Source: Alcaligenes faecalis
Lineage (GTDB): Bacteria > Pseudomonadota > Gammaproteobacteria > Burkholderiales > Burkholderiaceae_B
Assembly (NCBI RefSeq): GCF_002443155.1
Contig: NZ_CP023667.1
Span: 1,240,001 to 1,304,000 of the forward strand
DNA length: 64,000 nucleotides
Direction: 5' to 3'
The notes beneath the pieces are model-generated. The model saw only the letters and a program-made list of their open reading frames with translations. It was not told where the DNA came from and did not search any database. A program made the translations under genes and the position numbers. The stretch's first letter is position 1, and each line of letters starts with the position of its first letter. This document shows positions 16,269-26,138 of this stretch, piece after piece.

Positions 16269-17729
16269 TCAAGTCCCTGTCTTGGGCGTAGGGAAATGAT
16301 AGGAATAACTTTGGTCCCGGCCCGCGCGTTTTGCCTCGTACAAGGCCGTATCGGCCTGGCGCAGCAAGGCGTGCAGATCCAGGGTGGAGGGTTCCAGAGT
16401 GGCAACCCCCAAGCTGGCAGTCATGGTCAGTTGCTGCTCGTTGTCCAGGGAAAAGGGCAGCAGGGAAACGCTTTTACGGACTCGCTCAGCGACAGCATGG
16501 GCCTGCTGCGCACTGCAATCAGGCAATAAAATTCCAAATTCCTCGCCGCCCAGTCGGCCACATACATCGGTATCGCGCAAGGCCAGTGAAATACGCTGGG
16601 TGATGGCACTCAAGGCCAGGTCACCGACATGGTGGCCGTGGGTGTCGTTAATGGGTTTGAAGTGATCTATGTCCAGAACGATGACACTGACGGGAACTTG
16701 TTTCAGACGGCATTGAGTCAGTATGGCCTGGCTTTGCTGATAAAAAGCCTGTTTGTTGAGCAGGCCGGTCAGGGCATCGTGGTGGGCAAGCCGCTGCAGC
16801 TTTTCAACTGCCAGATTGCGGGCCGACATCAGGCTGGCACTGGTGATTGAAGCCAGAGCAATGGAGGCAATGCCGATGCGCAGCGACAGCAGATCCAGCG
16901 AGGTATGGAGCTGGCTGGGCAGGAAGTACATGGGCTGGCTCAAGGCAAACAGCGTCCAGAGCACGTAGAACAGAGTCAACAAGGTGGTGGAAAAGAGCGA
17001 GTAGCTCAGGGCGCACCACAATAAAGGCAGGACGGGGAAGGCCAGAGAGCCCGGCCCATCAATCAGCAGGCTCAGCAAGCTGGTCAGGAACAAGGACAGC
17101 GCGGGCGCCAGCTGGGACAGACTCATCAGGTGCGGCTCGTTCCAGTATTCCAGAAAGCGGCGCCACGGGCGGGCGGGGGCGGTCAGGATAACGGGCAGGA
17201 TGGCCGTATAGGAGATCAAGCCGGTCAGCACCCAGGACAGGATGGCCAGGGGCAGATCTTGACTGGTATGCAGATAAAGGGCAAAACCGCCCAGCAAGGC
17301 CGATAACACACAGGCCAGTCCGTAGTAGGCTGCCAGCGTCAGCATGGCTTGAGGGCGACGCAGGGACAGGTCCAGCAAAGGATTGCGGGTGATCAGCCAA
17401 TACGCCAGACTGACGCCGCTGACGTTGGCCACGGTCAGGAGCAGGGCAATGGACAGCGGGTTATGGGCCAGCAGCTCGGCACAGAAGTAGGCCAGTGTAA
17501 TGATCAGCCAGTTCAGTTTTTGGCTGGCCCAGTCAGGACGGCGGATAAACAGGCCTAGAAGCACAGCTTCGGCAGGCCAGAAAATGGTTAGCGCGTCGTA
17601 ATGGCGCAGCTTGGTACCCAGCAGGGTCAAAAGCAGGACCAGGCTGAACAGAAAAAAACGGGAGAGATAGGAAGAGCGCCGCGGCGGGCGCAAGCAGAAA
17701 GCCTGCTTTGGTTTCATATCCGTTGCCAT
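16269..17729 (-). CDS. Membrane diguanylate cyclase (MASE1-like sensor, GGDEF domain)
   Basis: A 486-residue inner-membrane enzyme predicted to make cyclic-di-GMP from two GTP. Residues about 20-300 hold eight or more hydrophobic helices, with the MASE1-like FWPAEAVLLGLFIRR near 49. The GGDEF domain follows from about 315 (RLAHHDALTGLLNKQAF). The active-site motif is GGEEF at 394-398 and the inhibitory I-site RDTD lies at 385-388, exactly five residues before it, so product inhibition is expected. No EAL or phosphodiesterase domain is present. The signal sensed by the membrane part is unknown. Confidence 0.92.
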   Translation of the reverse strand: MATDMKPKQAFCLRPPRRSSYLSRFFLFSLVLLLTLLGTKLRHYDALTIFWPAEAVLLGLFIRRPDWASQKLNWLIITLAYFCAELLAHNPLSIALLLTVANVSGVSLAYWLITRNPLLDLSLRRPQAMLTLAAYYGLACVLSALLGGFALYLHTSQDLPLAILSWVLTGLISYTAILPVILTAPARPWRRFLEYWNEPHLMSLSQLAPALSLFLTSLLSLLIDGPGSLAFPVLPLLWCALSYSLFSTTLLTLFYVLWTLFALSQPMYFLPSQLHTSLDLLSLRIGIASIALASITSASLMSARNLAVEKLQRLAHHDALTGLLNKQAFYQQSQAILTQCRLKQVPVSVIVLDIDHFKPINDTHGHHVGDLALSAITQRISLALRDTDVCGRLGGEEFGILLPDCSAQQAHAVAERVRKSVSLLPFSLDNEQQLTMTASLGVATLEPSTLDLHALLRQADTALYEAKRAGRDQSYSYHFPTPKTGT

Positions 17730-17897
17730 AGGAGCGCACGCTCAACGTGGACGCTTTACAGCGTCGGATAAGTTTTAAGCCGCCACTATTTTAGGATGAA
17801 AGCAGGAATGCCCATTACAAATTGTAATTAACTATTATTAAATGAAATTAATACGGGGGCTGCATTGCGCGCCCCGTATCAATTAGGTGGCAAAGCT

Positions 17898-18164
17898 TCA
17901 GTTCAGCGCGGGCATGGCGTGGCGTGGGGCCACATGATGCACGTCCTGCAGGCGGAAGCGGAAACGCACGTTGGCGTCCTGATTCTGAGCATCGGCAGTA
18001 TAGGTGGTGCAGCCGTGTACAGGCGAGCTGAAGATCACGGTACCGGCCATACGAGGGCCGTTTTTAGGTTGCAGGTAAACAGTATCGCCAATGCGAATAT
18101 CGGTTTTGTTCAAGGCAATATGCTCAGGGCGCGAGATCAAACCGGTTGGATAGATATTTTTCAT
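17898..18164 (-). CDS. Hypothetical small protein
   Basis: An 88-residue protein starting MKNIYPTGLISRPEHIALNK, chosen because AAGGA lies eight bases before ATG 18164. The middle, IRIGDTVYLQPKNGPRM, looks like a small beta-barrel, as in DUF2158/YodC-type proteins that carry a GDxV.LxSGGP.M pattern; this resemblance is tentative. It has no signal peptide or membrane segment. It stands alone. Confidence 0.6.
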   Translation of the reverse strand: MKNIYPTGLISRPEHIALNKTDIRIGDTVYLQPKNGPRMAGTVIFSSPVHGCTTYTADAQNQDANVRFRFRLQDVHHVAPRHAMPALN

Positions 18165-18715
18165 ATTTTTTTCCTTATCGTGTGGCGTCATTACATCGTT
18201 TTTTTATTGAGATTTGATGACACCATGATGGACCGGACTTCACACAGAAGCCCAGGCCATTGCTATTTCAATGTAGAACATCGCTGACTGAACGGTAAAA
18301 ACCTCAGGCACACGCGCTCTGTGGCAGCATGGACAGCGCCTTATTCGTTTGCCAAGCACATGGACGGAGCGAGTCCGCTACGATGCAAAAAATAAGTCTG
18401 GATGTGGCTGTCGTCGCCGTGGTGAATGAATACCCGCATGTTTGGGGACATGCCAGAAGGCCAAAGGGGCCTTGTTTACATGGGTGCATTCAAAAAAATG
18501 TTGATCGCACGTGCTTAATGTAATGGATGTGTTGGTGCAATCAATCGACTATTAACTCATGGTTTTGCGATCTTGTCAAGCGTTGCCATGGAATAATTTT
18601 CCAGGGCCGATGTTTCTGACCCACTTGTTTGCAATCTGTCGCCAAAGCAGGGGCGGGCTGGCGGCCAGGCTGTTTTAGAATAAATCCCTTATCTTGCCTT
18701 TTGCTATTGCGACTC
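18165..18715. other. 550-base divergent intergenic region without a supported gene
   Basis: I see no convincing coding frame on either strand. The plus strand holds two adjacent small hairpins, GCATGT-TTGGGG-ACATGC at 18437-18454 and AAGGCC/GGCCTT shortly after it, the second followed by GTTTACA. It is long for a promoter region between two small genes. Confidence 0.5.
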
Positions 18716-19585
18716 ATGATTACCATCACCGGCCTGTTCACTCATCCCATCAAATCCTGTGCCGCCCAGGCGCACCCGCAGGGCGTGGAGGTCAGCGTTG
18801 CGGGCCTGGCCTATGACCGCGAGTGGGTCGTGGTTGATCAGCAGGGCGTGTTCATGACGCAGCGCCGCTGGCCGCGCATGGCCCTGATCCAGCCCTTGGT
18901 GCAGGACGGGCAGATTACGGTTCAGGCGCCCGGTATGGAGCCTTTGTCCTGGTCTCTGGATGCTCCGGCAGGCGATAACGTCGCCGTGTCTGTGCGCATC
19001 TGGAGCTCGGACACCCTGGGTCGGGACGAGGGGGATCAGGTCGCACAATGGTTCAGCGACTTTTTACAGACGCCTTGCCGAGTATTACGTAACCATAGTC
19101 GTGCCCGTCGGTATGTACTGACTGAACGTGTGCGCCCCTGGGAAGAAAAGTCTCAGGGCTGGCGTCAGATTGGCGACCAGCTCAATGGTTTTGGTTTTGC
19201 GGATGCCTTGCCTTTTCTGTTTACCAACGAGGCGTCTCTGGAGGAGCTGAACCGTCTGGTGCAGCAGTCTGGCGAACAAGCCGTGCCCATGGATCGGTTC
19301 CGTGCCAACGTGGTCTTTGAGGGCTTGCCCGCTTATGAAGAAGACTATGTACTGGGCCTGAGCAGCGAGGGTTTGAGCTTTGCCTTCATCCGCGCCTGCA
19401 CCCGTTGCCCCATGCCCAACGTGAATCAGCGAACGGCAGATGTGGGGACGCAGCCTGGCCTGGCCTTGGCGCAAAGCCGCCAGTTTCCGCAAGGTACCTT
19501 GTTTGGCATGCAGGCCATGCTGGTTGAATCCAAACCCCAGATGTTGACCATCGGCCAGACGCTGGACGTGGAATACAGCTTTTAA
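18716..19585 (+). CDS. MOSC-domain protein (YcbX-like)
   Basis: A 289-residue protein with the MOSC N-terminal beta-barrel (ITGLFTHPIKSCAAQA) and a C-terminal MOSC domain carrying RFRANVVFEG and the conserved cysteine in FIRACTRCPMPNV. MOSC proteins bind molybdenum cofactor through that cysteine. E. coli YcbX and YiiM detoxify N-hydroxylated bases, and this protein resembles YcbX but lacks the C-terminal 2Fe-2S ferredoxin domain. ATG 18716 is preferred over 18629 because the domain starts there. Confidence 0.88.
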   Translation: MITITGLFTHPIKSCAAQAHPQGVEVSVAGLAYDREWVVVDQQGVFMTQRRWPRMALIQPLVQDGQITVQAPGMEPLSWSLDAPAGDNVAVSVRIWSSDTLGRDEGDQVAQWFSDFLQTPCRVLRNHSRARRYVLTERVRPWEEKSQGWRQIGDQLNGFGFADALPFLFTNEASLEELNRLVQQSGEQAVPMDRFRANVVFEGLPAYEEDYVLGLSSEGLSFAFIRACTRCPMPNVNQRTADVGTQPGLALAQSRQFPQGTLFGMQAMLVESKPQMLTIGQTLDVEYSF

Positions 19586-19603
19586 GCCTTAAGTAACTTT
19601 GTA

Positions 19604-20065
19604 TCAGGCGTAATCCAGAGGCAGGCGGGTCGTGAACTTGATCTGCTCCATGGCGAAACTGGAGCTGACATCCGTCAGCTCTATTTCCGAGATAAGGCGC
19701 TGGTAGACTCGGTCAAAGCTCTTGATGTCGGGCACCACCACCCGCAGCAAGTAATCGGTATCGCCGCTCATGCGATAGAACTCCACAATTTGCGGAATCG
19801 CTTCCACGACGGCCGAAAACTGGCTGTACCACTGCTTGTTATGCTGATTGGTCTTGATGGCTACAAACACCGTCACACCGACGTTCAGCTTTTCCGAACT
19901 GAGCAACGCCACCCGCTTCTCTATATAACCTTCTTGTTCCAGGCGCTGTATGCGTCGCCAGCAGGGTGTGCTGGACAAACCCACCCGATCGGCAATTTCC
20001 TGGATGGCCAAGGTGGCATCGTTTTGGAGAATCTCCAGAATGTGTTTGTCGAATTTATCCAGCAT
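19604..20065 (-). CDS. Lrp/AsnC-family transcriptional regulator
   Basis: A 153-residue regulator with an N-terminal winged helix-turn-helix (LDKFDKHILEIL to STPCWRRIQRLEQEGYI) and a C-terminal RAM effector domain with the GDTDYLLRVVVPD motif. It starts at ATG 20065; the frame opens to 20179 but runs into the divergent metC promoter. Such regulators respond to amino acids. It is divergent from the cystathionine-lyase-type gene, 146 bases apart, which makes that gene the obvious target and sulfur amino acids likely effectors; this is inference from position. Confidence 0.9.
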   Translation of the reverse strand: MLDKFDKHILEILQNDATLAIQEIADRVGLSSTPCWRRIQRLEQEGYIEKRVALLSSEKLNVGVTVFVAIKTNQHNKQWYSQFSAVVEAIPQIVEFYRMSGDTDYLLRVVVPDIKSFDRVYQRLISEIELTDVSSSFAMEQIKFTTRLPLDYA

Positions 20066-20211
20066 GGAAATAATTTCCCAATAATCTTGTTGATTGTGGT
20101 TTTTTATTCTCTTGATTCTGCCTGCCATAGCGTAAAAACGCAATAATTGCCCCTGGTCCCTTGCGTAGACTGTTTCCATTCATCTCTAGCGATCATGATC
20201 AGGAAAACAGC

Positions 20212-21435
20212 ATGCAGGACTGCGATTACCAAAATACCCGTTTGACACATTTGGGCCGGGACACCAGCGTGTCCGCCGGCTTTGTGAATGTGCCCGTTTG
20301 TCGTGGCTCCACGATCCTGGCCGACAATCTGGAGCAATGGGCGCAGCGCAAGGAGCCTGACAATCCCTATGCCTCTTATGGCCGCTTCACCAACCCTACC
20401 TTGCAAACCCTGACGCAGGCCGTGGCCGAGTTGGAAGGCGGGTTTCAGGCCAGCCTGTTTCCGTCCGGATTGGCCGCGTGTACCCATGCCTTGTTGGGCA
20501 TGTTGGAGGTCGGGGATCATTTGCTGATACCGGATTCGGTTTATGGGCCGGTGCGCGCGTTTGCCCAGCAGGTGTTGGCCAGCCGCATGGGTATTCAGGT
20601 GCAGTTCTATGAGCCGTCTTTGGGTGAGGGCATAGCCAGCCTGATTCGTCCTAATACCAAGGTGGTGTATGTGGAGTCGCCCGGCTCGGCCACCTTCGAG
20701 ATTCAGGATATTCCGGCGATAGCGTGCTGCGCGCATGCGGTGGGGGCGTATGTGCTCCTGGACAACACCTGGGCTACTCCCTTGTTTTTTAAGCCGTTTG
20801 AACATGGGGTGGATGTCTCTATTCAGGCCGCCACCAAGTATTTGACAGGGCATTCCGATGCCTTGCTGGGAGTTGCCACGGCGAACGAGCGCGCCTGGCC
20901 TTTGTTGCGCCGGGCTGCGCATGATTTTGGTCAGACTGCCGGGCCGGATGATGCCTTTCTGGCCCTGCGCGGCATGCGCACCTTGGGTGTGCGTTTGCGT
21001 CAGCATCAAGCCAGCGCCTTGCAGATTGCCCGTTTTCTGGAGAAACACCCGAAGGTGCAGCAGGTTTTGCACCCAGCCTTGGAGTCGCATCCGGGTCACG
21101 TGATCTGGAAGCGGGACTTCACCGGCTCTACCGGCTTGTTCGGCGTCGTTCTGGAACCGTTGAGCGAAGCGCAGTTATCCCGCTTTTTCAAGACCTTGCG
21201 CCTGTTTGGCATCGGTCTGTCCTGGGGTGGGTTCGAGAGCCTGGCTTTGCCCATGGATATGCCCAAGCGCAATGGGCGAACCTTGTTCGGGGAGGGGCAG
21301 TTGTTGCGTCTGCATGTGGGGTTGGAGGAGCCCCAGCACTTGCAGCAGGATCTGGCGCAGGCTCTGGACGCGGCTTATGCGCTTAATACGTCCAGAAATA
21401 CAAGTGGGTTGCGCCTAGTTGCCCAGCAGGCTTAA
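20212..21435 (+). CDS. metC: Cystathionine beta-lyase (MetC-type PLP enzyme)
   Basis: A 407-residue cytoplasmic Cys/Met-metabolism PLP enzyme. The PLP lysine is K209 in AATKYLTGHSD and D184 in LLDNTWATP pairs with the pyridine nitrogen. SLFPSGLAACTHALL near 81-95 is the substrate/cofactor loop. The YGRFTNPT block is typical of cystathionine beta-lyase, which splits cystathionine to homocysteine, pyruvate and ammonia. Specificity within the family (beta- or gamma-lyase) is not certain. I start at ATG 20212 (MQDCDYQNTR). The last 21 bases overlap the end of the convergent gene. Confidence 0.88.
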   Translation: MQDCDYQNTRLTHLGRDTSVSAGFVNVPVCRGSTILADNLEQWAQRKEPDNPYASYGRFTNPTLQTLTQAVAELEGGFQASLFPSGLAACTHALLGMLEVGDHLLIPDSVYGPVRAFAQQVLASRMGIQVQFYEPSLGEGIASLIRPNTKVVYVESPGSATFEIQDIPAIACCAHAVGAYVLLDNTWATPLFFKPFEHGVDVSIQAATKYLTGHSDALLGVATANERAWPLLRRAAHDFGQTAGPDDAFLALRGMRTLGVRLRQHQASALQIARFLEKHPKVQQVLHPALESHPGHVIWKRDFTGSTGLFGVVLEPLSEAQLSRFFKTLRLFGIGLSWGGFESLALPMDMPKRNGRTLFGEGQLLRLHVGLEEPQHLQQDLAQALDAAYALNTSRNTSGLRLVAQQA

Positions 21436-21888
21436 CTGCTGGTTTTCCTGCCTGGCGATCAGGCGACGCGTCTGTTCCTCACTGATGTCCAGGCTGGGAT
21501 CATCCAAAGAAGGTTGAGCGGGGCTGGAGATGCTTTCTGCAATCCGGTTCCAGCGCAGTCCCAGTTTGCTGGGTTTGGCCGGGCGACGACGGCTGCGCGG
21601 GGCTGTTTCATGCTGGTCGGGCGAGTACTGGGTCAGATCAAACTGGCCTGTGACGATGCCCACTTGCTTGAGCAGAACCATGGCCTGCAAGGGGCTTTTG
21701 AAACTGCGCGGATCTTTGCTGCGGGCGGTAACCAGCACGGCCTGACCGGCACGCGTGGCCACTTGCACAAAAAAATGATTGCCTTGTCCTTTGATGGACA
21801 CACCTAAAATCCCCCCGGCTTGCGTGGCGGCACGCAACTGCTGCAGGGTAAAGGTGACGATTGCGCCTTGACAGGGCAAAGAGGACAT
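21415..21888 (-). CDS. Hypothetical protein with a basic Pro-rich tail
   Basis: A 157-residue soluble protein. Residues 1-90 form a compact alpha/beta domain (VTFTLQQLRAATQAGG through FKSPLQAMVLLKQVGI). A basic linker around 95-112 (RSRRRPAKPSKLG) follows, and the C-terminal helix is QTRRLIARQEN. The first half resembles proteins listed as ParC-family partition-associated in Burkholderiales, though I cannot confirm this. Its end overlaps the end of metC by 21 bases in a convergent arrangement. A basic linker suggests nucleic-acid contact but nothing more. Confidence 0.6.
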   Translation of the reverse strand: MSSLPCQGAIVTFTLQQLRAATQAGGILGVSIKGQGNHFFVQVATRAGQAVLVTARSKDPRSFKSPLQAMVLLKQVGIVTGQFDLTQYSPDQHETAPRSRRRPAKPSKLGLRWNRIAESISSPAQPSLDDPSLDISEEQTRRLIARQENQQLSLLGN

Positions 21889-21901
21889 AAATTAGCGCTC
21901 A

Positions 21902-21927
21902 ATAAAGAAAGCCCGCCATCGCGGGCT
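21902..21927 (-). terminator. Intrinsic terminator
   Basis: On the minus strand AGCCCGC and GCGGGCT pair around GATG, followed by TTCTTTATT. It separates the Nudix gene from the hypothetical gene downstream. Confidence 0.8.
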
Positions 21928-22046
21928 AGTCGGGCAAATAGCTGCGTCCCCGCAAGAGGGGACTCAAGGGCGACATTATGCCAAAAAATAGGCGGTTCGT
22001 GGTTTGGGCGGCACAAGACAGCAGCAAGTCTGCTGCAGCTTGAACC

Positions 22047-22460
22047 TTAGGTAGCGGCCTGTGTACACAGGCGCGGCAGAATGTGATTGGCCAGCAAGGG
22101 GGCCAGCGTCAGCGAACGGATTTCCTGTGGGCTGACCCAGCGTGCCTCTTCCAGCTCGGCGGCAGCCTGAATGTCGCGATCGACCGTCAAGGTAAACACA
22201 TGGGCATGAACCATGTGGCCAGGTTCATTGGCGGCCGGACTTTCAAAATACGCTTCGTAGTGCGCATGGGCCGTTTCTTCCGCCTTCAGGCCCAGTTCTT
22301 CGTCCAGTTCACGCTGCAGGGCTTGCAGGGGCGTTTCACCTGCTTCCAGCTTGCCACCTGCCTGCATGTAATAGGCGCTGCCACGTTTGCGGACCAGAAG
22401 AATCTGGCCTTCAGAGTTGGTGATGTAGGCGGCAGCCAGCAAGATGACAGGATGGGACAT
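22047..22460 (-). CDS. Nudix hydrolase
   Basis: A 137-residue Nudix enzyme. The full box GX5EX7REUXEEXGU runs from G36 to L58 (GKLEAGE then RELDEELGL). These enzymes cleave nucleoside diphosphate derivatives, and the small size fits MutT-like or sugar-nucleotide hydrolases; the substrate cannot be told. It lies 47 bases downstream of the YbaN-like gene on the same strand and may belong to that unit. Confidence 0.9.
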   Translation of the reverse strand: MSHPVILLAAAYITNSEGQILLVRKRGSAYYMQAGGKLEAGETPLQALQRELDEELGLKAEETAHAHYEAYFESPAANEPGHMVHAHVFTLTVDRDIQAAAELEEARWVSPQEIRSLTLAPLLANHILPRLCTQAAT

Positions 22461-22507
22461 GGGGTTTTCAAGCTAAAAGGGGTCAAGCCAGGATCGGTTC
22501 AAGCAGG

Positions 22508-22897
22508 CTATTTTTGCACAGGCTCTGATGGGGTGTCATCCAGGGTTTTGGCGCGCAGCAAATATCGGGTGGCGAAAAAGCCCGGAATTAACAAGCCCAG
22601 TCGGTACCAGCCCAAGTGGCTGGTCAGCCAGGCCGAGGCGGCCAGCGACAACCACAGCATGATCAGCGCCCGGCGTTTGGCCTGGCGGGTCAGCCCCTGG
22701 CCGTTTTCCCAGTTGCGTAAATAGGGACCCAGATGGCGCTGATCCAGCAGCCATTGATGAAAGCGGGGAGAGCTGCGGGAGAAACACCAGGCGGCCAGCA
22801 GAACAAAAGGCGTGGTAGGCAGCAAGGGCAAAATAGCGCCGGCAACAGCCAGCGCTACACATATCCACCCGGCAAACATCAGGGCGTAACGCATCAT
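22508..22897 (-). CDS. YbaN-family (DUF454) inner-membrane protein
   Basis: A 129-residue membrane protein with helices at about 5-25, 29-40 and 83-112. The family pattern is visible as LPLLPTTPFVLLAAWCFSRSSPRFH, with LDQRHLGPYLRNWENGQG after it. E. coli YbaN lies next to priC; its function is unknown. The start overlaps nothing and lies two bases from the end of the AhpD-like gene, so the two are probably an operon. Confidence 0.87.
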   Translation of the reverse strand: MMRYALMFAGWICVALAVAGAILPLLPTTPFVLLAAWCFSRSSPRFHQWLLDQRHLGPYLRNWENGQGLTRQAKRRALIMLWLSLAASAWLTSHLGWYRLGLLIPGFFATRYLLRAKTLDDTPSEPVQK

Positions 22898-22899
22898 GC

Positions 22900-23490
22900 T
22901 TAGCGGGGAACGCGTCCCAGCATGTAGAACTCGTCATTGCAGCGCATGGACATGAAGTTGGCCATGCGGTTGCTCAGACCAAAAAAGGCACTGATACCGG
23001 CAATATCCCAGGCGTCCTCGTCGCTGAAGCCGTGCTCGTGCAGGGCCTGGAAGTCCGCGTCTTCAATCTCCTGGGCGTTTTGCGAGACTTTCATGGCGAA
23101 GGTCAGCATGGCTTTCTGTCGCGCTGGGATATCGGCCTTGCGCCAGTTCACAGCCACCTGGTCAGCCACCAGCGGATTCTTGGCGCGGATGCGCAAGATG
23201 GCACCGTGGGCGATCACGCAGTAATGACATTGGTTGGCGGCAGAGGTGGCCACCACAATCATTTCCCGGTCTGCATGGCTCAAACCACTGGGCTTTTCCA
23301 TCAGCGCGTCGTGATAGGCAAAAAAGGCGCGAAATTCGTCAGGGCGGTGTGCCAGAGCCAGAAACACATTCGGAATAAAACCGGATTTTTCCTGCACGGC
23401 TTCAATACGGCTGCGAATATCCTCGGGTATTTCGGCCAGGGTAGGGACGGGATAACGGCTGATAGCGGGTTGAGCTTGTGTCTCGGGCAT
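22900..23490 (-). CDS. AhpD/CMD-like peroxidase-related protein
   Basis: A 196-residue helical protein of the carboxymuconolactone decarboxylase superfamily, in the uncharacterised peroxidase-related group. The redox motif is NQCHYCVIAHG near residue 92, where CxxC and the downstream histidine match AhpD. AhpD reduces the peroxiredoxin AhpC, but most members of this subgroup have no assigned partner. It heads a minus-strand unit with YbaN-like and Nudix genes. Confidence 0.87.
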   Translation of the reverse strand: MPETQAQPAISRYPVPTLAEIPEDIRSRIEAVQEKSGFIPNVFLALAHRPDEFRAFFAYHDALMEKPSGLSHADREMIVVATSAANQCHYCVIAHGAILRIRAKNPLVADQVAVNWRKADIPARQKAMLTFAMKVSQNAQEIEDADFQALHEHGFSDEDAWDIAGISAFFGLSNRMANFMSMRCNDEFYMLGRVPR

Positions 23491-23538
23491 GGCTTGTCTC
23501 CAGGTAAAAATGGACGTTCTAGTTCATCGGGTAATTAA

Positions 23539-25002
<1,464 letters not shown>

Positions 25003-25062
25003 GACATGGCATGCAGATTGGGGCGTCTCTGAGCAGCCCCCCTGGTCTGCAGCAGCAGTGTC

Positions 25063-25103
25063 AAAAAACCCCAATTCCTGTTGAGTCAGGCATTGGGGTT
25101 TTT
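25063..25103 (+). terminator. Terminator after argG
   Basis: AAAAACCCCAAT and ATTGGGGTTTTT form a perfect 12-base stem around a 16-base loop. It could act on both strands. Confidence 0.85.
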
Positions 25104-25218
25104 GTATGGAACTGGCCCAGCGTTCTTGAGCGGTTCTGGTCAATGGTGACCGTTTTCGCGACTTGGTTTGACGTGATCATCAAGGCCACGCTGTTGTCAG
25201 GCTGTGCCGTGTATCGAA

Positions 25219-26052
25219 TCAATCGATCAGTTTCCCGCTTGGCTCATGGAAGGCGAAGGGGCCGTCGAACTGACCGACAGTGGCAGTATGGGTGACGATC
25301 TGGCCCACGCTGTCCAGAGCATGAACGGCATAGCCAGGTGGTTCCAGCGTCCAGGCCGAGGCGGCATTCTCAGCCAGATCCAGACAGACTTGGTGGGCCA
25401 CAGAGGGAGCCGTGCTGGCAATGGTTCCGCCAAAGCGGATCTGTATATTGCGATGCAAATGTCCGCTGATCACCCGTTCCACATTGCCGTGCTGACGCAC
25501 AATCGCCTCCAGGTGTTCCGCTCCATTGAGCAGGCCAATCTTGTCCATATGGCCGATCAGGGTGTTGAAGGGGGGATGGTGCAGGGCAATGACGGTGGGT
25601 CGCTTGGGCTGTTGGGTCAGTTCGGCTGCCAGCCAGTCCAGTTGCTCCTGGTCCAGGCTGCCCGCACTGGCACCCGCTACGGCGCTATCCAGGGCCAATA
25701 GTCTTAACTCACCAATATCCACGCCGTAGCAGACGGGGCCAGTCTTGCCCAAGTACGTATGCTCGGGAAAGCTTGCGCGTAGCTGTTGTCGGTCGTCATG
25801 ATTGCCTGGCAACAGGTACACAGGAATAGCTCCCAAGGGGGCGAGCAAGTTGCGCAGGTGTGCATATTCTTGAACTCGCCCAAAATCAGTCAGATCGCCC
25901 GTCAGAACGATGGCATCCGGTTTTTGGGGCAGGGCCAGAGCATGCCCAATAGCCTGTTTCAGATAGGGCGCAGTATTCAGACGTCCGTATGCCAGCCTGC
26001 CTTCTTCTCTGATATGCGGGTCTGTCATTTGAATCAATAATGTTTTCAGCAT
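25219..26052 (-). CDS. Calcineurin-type phosphodiesterase (GpdQ/CpdA-like)
   Basis: A 277-residue cytoplasmic metallo-phosphodiesterase. The dimetal ligands are all visible: MTDPH at 9-13, VLTGDLTDFG near 50, LPGNHDD near 81, ALHHPPF near 156 and SGHLHRN near 197. This order is that of class III phosphodiesterases, which split cyclic AMP (CpdA) or glycerophosphodiesters (GpdQ). It closes a minus-strand run with an ABC importer, which favours hydrolysis of an imported phosphodiester over cAMP turnover; that is inference from context. Its ATG lies 86 bases from the end of the ATPase gene. Confidence 0.85.
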   Translation of the reverse strand: MLKTLLIQMTDPHIREEGRLAYGRLNTAPYLKQAIGHALALPQKPDAIVLTGDLTDFGRVQEYAHLRNLLAPLGAIPVYLLPGNHDDRQQLRASFPEHTYLGKTGPVCYGVDIGELRLLALDSAVAGASAGSLDQEQLDWLAAELTQQPKRPTVIALHHPPFNTLIGHMDKIGLLNGAEHLEAIVRQHGNVERVISGHLHRNIQIRFGGTIASTAPSVAHQVCLDLAENAASAWTLEPPGYAVHALDSVGQIVTHTATVGQFDGPFAFHEPSGKLID

Positions 26053-26138
26053 CTTTTTCCGAGCCGTCCCAGGTGGGGGGGGCTGCCTGTGTCAGAGGTT
26101 CTGTGAGAGAGAGGTGAATGGCTTGTTCAGAAACATGG

